From Acinetobacter brisouii CIP 110357 (GTDB taxonomy: Bacteria; Pseudomonadota; Gammaproteobacteria; Pseudomonadales; Moraxellaceae): a stretch of DNA of 64,000 bases. This document shows, piece after piece, positions 63,449-64,000 of the stretch. The position numbers and the translations under genes were made by a program. Location: positions 949,536 to 1,013,535 of the forward strand of contig NZ_KI530762.1 in assembly GCF_000488275.1 (NCBI RefSeq). The letters are read 5' to 3'. A model generated the notes under the pieces. The model had not been told where the DNA came from. It ran no database searches and was given only the letters and a program-made list of their open reading frames with translations. Numbering within the stretch: the first letter of the stretch is position 1; each line of letters opens with the position of its first letter.

Positions 63449-63525
63449 AGGCGTATAGCTCAGTTGGTTAGAGCGCTACGTTGACATCGTAGAGGTCTCC
63501 AGTTCGAGTCTGGATATGCCTACCA
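63449..63525 (+). tRNA. tRNA-Val (anticodon GAC)
   Basis: A full cloverleaf: acceptor AGGCGTA/TATGCCT with one G-U pair, D-arm GCTC/GAGC, anticodon stem CTACG/CGTAG around loop TTGACAT (anticodon GAC at 63483-63485), T-arm TCCAG/CTGGA with TTCGAGT loop, and encoded CCA at 63523-63525. It reads GUC and GUU. An integrase gene follows, so its 3' half is the probable attachment site of the element. Confidence 0.97.
63502..63525. other. probable attL core in the tRNA-Val 3' end
   Basis: Tyrosine integrases that act on tRNA genes usually recombine in the T-arm/acceptor end and restore the gene. The integrase coding region begins 204 bases downstream in the same direction as the tRNA. A second copy of the core should lie at the far end of the element, beyond this window; the limits given are therefore provisional. 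Confidence 0.6.
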
Positions 63526-63536
63526 AGATAAAACAA

Positions 63537-63576
63537 GGGTTTACAAGTAATTTCAATAGCTTGTAAGCCCTTTTTT
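63537..63576 (+). terminator. terminator after tRNA-Val
   Basis: 11-bp stem GGGTTTACAAG/CTTGTAAGCCC with one G-U pair and a 12-base loop, then six T. It would end the tRNA transcript. It already lies in the element side of the junction, if the attachment core is within the tRNA. Confidence 0.82.
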
Positions 63577-63639
63577 AATGCCTGCCTATGTTGCGCCTGT
63601 TGTGCTTGTTGTAGTTTTCGCAACAAATAAACCCTGTTT

Positions 63640-63669
63640 TGTGTCATGATTGTGTCAGCTTTTGTGTCA
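63640..63669 (+). repeat. three TGTGTCA repeats upstream of the integrase
   Basis: TGTGTCA occurs at 63640, 63651 and 63663, spaced 11 and 12 bases, about one helical turn. They lie between the tRNA and the integrase start, where integrase arm sites or excisionase sites are often found. Confidence 0.5.
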
Positions 63670-63728
63670 GGAATAGTCCTGAGAACACTTGCTTGAAACC
63701 GTAGCGCTCAAAATCGGGGAAAATTTAC

Positions 63729-64000
63729 ATGAAATTACCAAAACCAAGAAAAAGAGGTAATAGTTGGTCAGTTTCTATCATGATCAACGGAAAACGAGAG
63801 TACTGCACGCGAGACACAGAACAAGAATGTAAAACATGGGCAATGCTTCGTCTTGTAGATGCCAGCTCAACTCCGAAAGAAGAAGTAGAAGCGAAAAAGA
63901 ATGTAATGACCTTTTGGGATCTGTTCCAGATGTACTACAAAGAACATGGTCGAGATACAAAGTCTAAAAAGTATATTCGTGAGCAGCTAGATTCATTTGA
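63729..64000 (+). CDS. int: tyrosine site-specific integrase, N-terminal part
   Basis: 90 codons run off the right edge. Residues about 1-45 (KPRKRGNSWSVSIMINGKREYCTRD) look like the three-strand arm-binding domain of lambda-type integrases, and from about 60 (FWDLFQMYYKEHG) the core-binding SAM-like domain begins. GGGGA 8 bases upstream of the ATG supports the start. The catalytic Arg-His-Arg-Tyr domain is outside the window, so the class (phage or ICE) cannot be told. Confidence 0.85.
   Translation, partial: MKLPKPRKRGNSWSVSIMINGKREYCTRDTEQECKTWAMLRLVDASSTPKEEVEAKKNVMTFWDLFQMYYKEHGRDTKSKKYIREQLDSF

Overview
The window reads as a chromosome segment of an Acinetobacter species (Moraxellaceae, Gammaproteobacteria). 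The grounds are low-GC, densely packed genes; a cyo oxidase; a zinc-starvation block containing homologues of the Acinetobacter genes zigA and zrlA; HisZ next to PurA; a catalytically dead PyrC' behind PyrB; a CsrA with a long tail; and a MoxR-DUF58-TgpA cluster. It is ordinary core genome until the last ~0.5 kb, where an integrative element begins at a tRNA-Val gene. The species cannot be fixed from sequence reading alone.

Layout. 1-3066: cyoC (start only), cyoB and cyoA on the minus strand. 3.3-9.5 kb: GYF/RDD membrane protein, ppsA and its regulator ppsR (divergent), then dadA with a divergent Lrp-type regulator. 9.4-12.9 kb: zinc-limitation block made of zigA-folE2 (minus), cytochrome b562 (plus) and a zrlA-like lipoprotein peptidase (minus). 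The two minus-strand units each have a Zur-type palindrome in front. 13-21 kb: flavin-dependent oxidoreductase, glycine-zipper protein, prfA-prmC, purine permease plus adenine deaminase, cytochrome b561, small lipoprotein, rnhB. 21.2-25.7 kb: alaS, lysC, csrA on the minus strand. 25.7-26.5 kb: a 0.7-kb AT-rich stretch without a gene.

26.5-36.3 kb: Epd/GAPDH-family dehydrogenase, azlCD with an Lrp-type regulator, hisZ-purA, M48 lipoprotein protease, aldo/keto reductase, a Vfr/CRP-type regulator, OsmC. 36.5-51.3 kb: clpB with a sigma-32-type promoter, DUF945-like protein, rlmKL, pyrB-pyrC', a Lon-like protease, an AmpG-type permease with a large Ig-like insertion, gloA, rpmE. 51.3-56.9 kb: an operon epmB, PilZ-domain protein, FimX-like protein, divergent from efp. 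57-63.4 kb: cstA-ybdD and the moxR-DUF58-tgpA operon. 63.4-64 kb: tRNA-Val(GAC) and the 5' part of a tyrosine integrase.

How genes work together. Zur is expected to derepress zigA, folE2 (a GTP cyclohydrolase type that works without zinc) and zrlA when zinc is scarce. PpsR controls PpsA by phosphorylating its TCH-motif threonine. EpmB acts on the lysine substrate used to modify EF-P Lys34. PyrB and dead PyrC' should form one aspartate transcarbamoylase complex. The PilZ and FimX-like proteins look like a translationally coupled c-di-GMP pair, probably for type IV pili. No CRISPR array, insertion sequence or rRNA was seen. The least ordinary items are the zinc block, the epmB-PilZ-FimX operon, the Ig-like insertion in the AmpG-type permease and the integrated element at the right edge.
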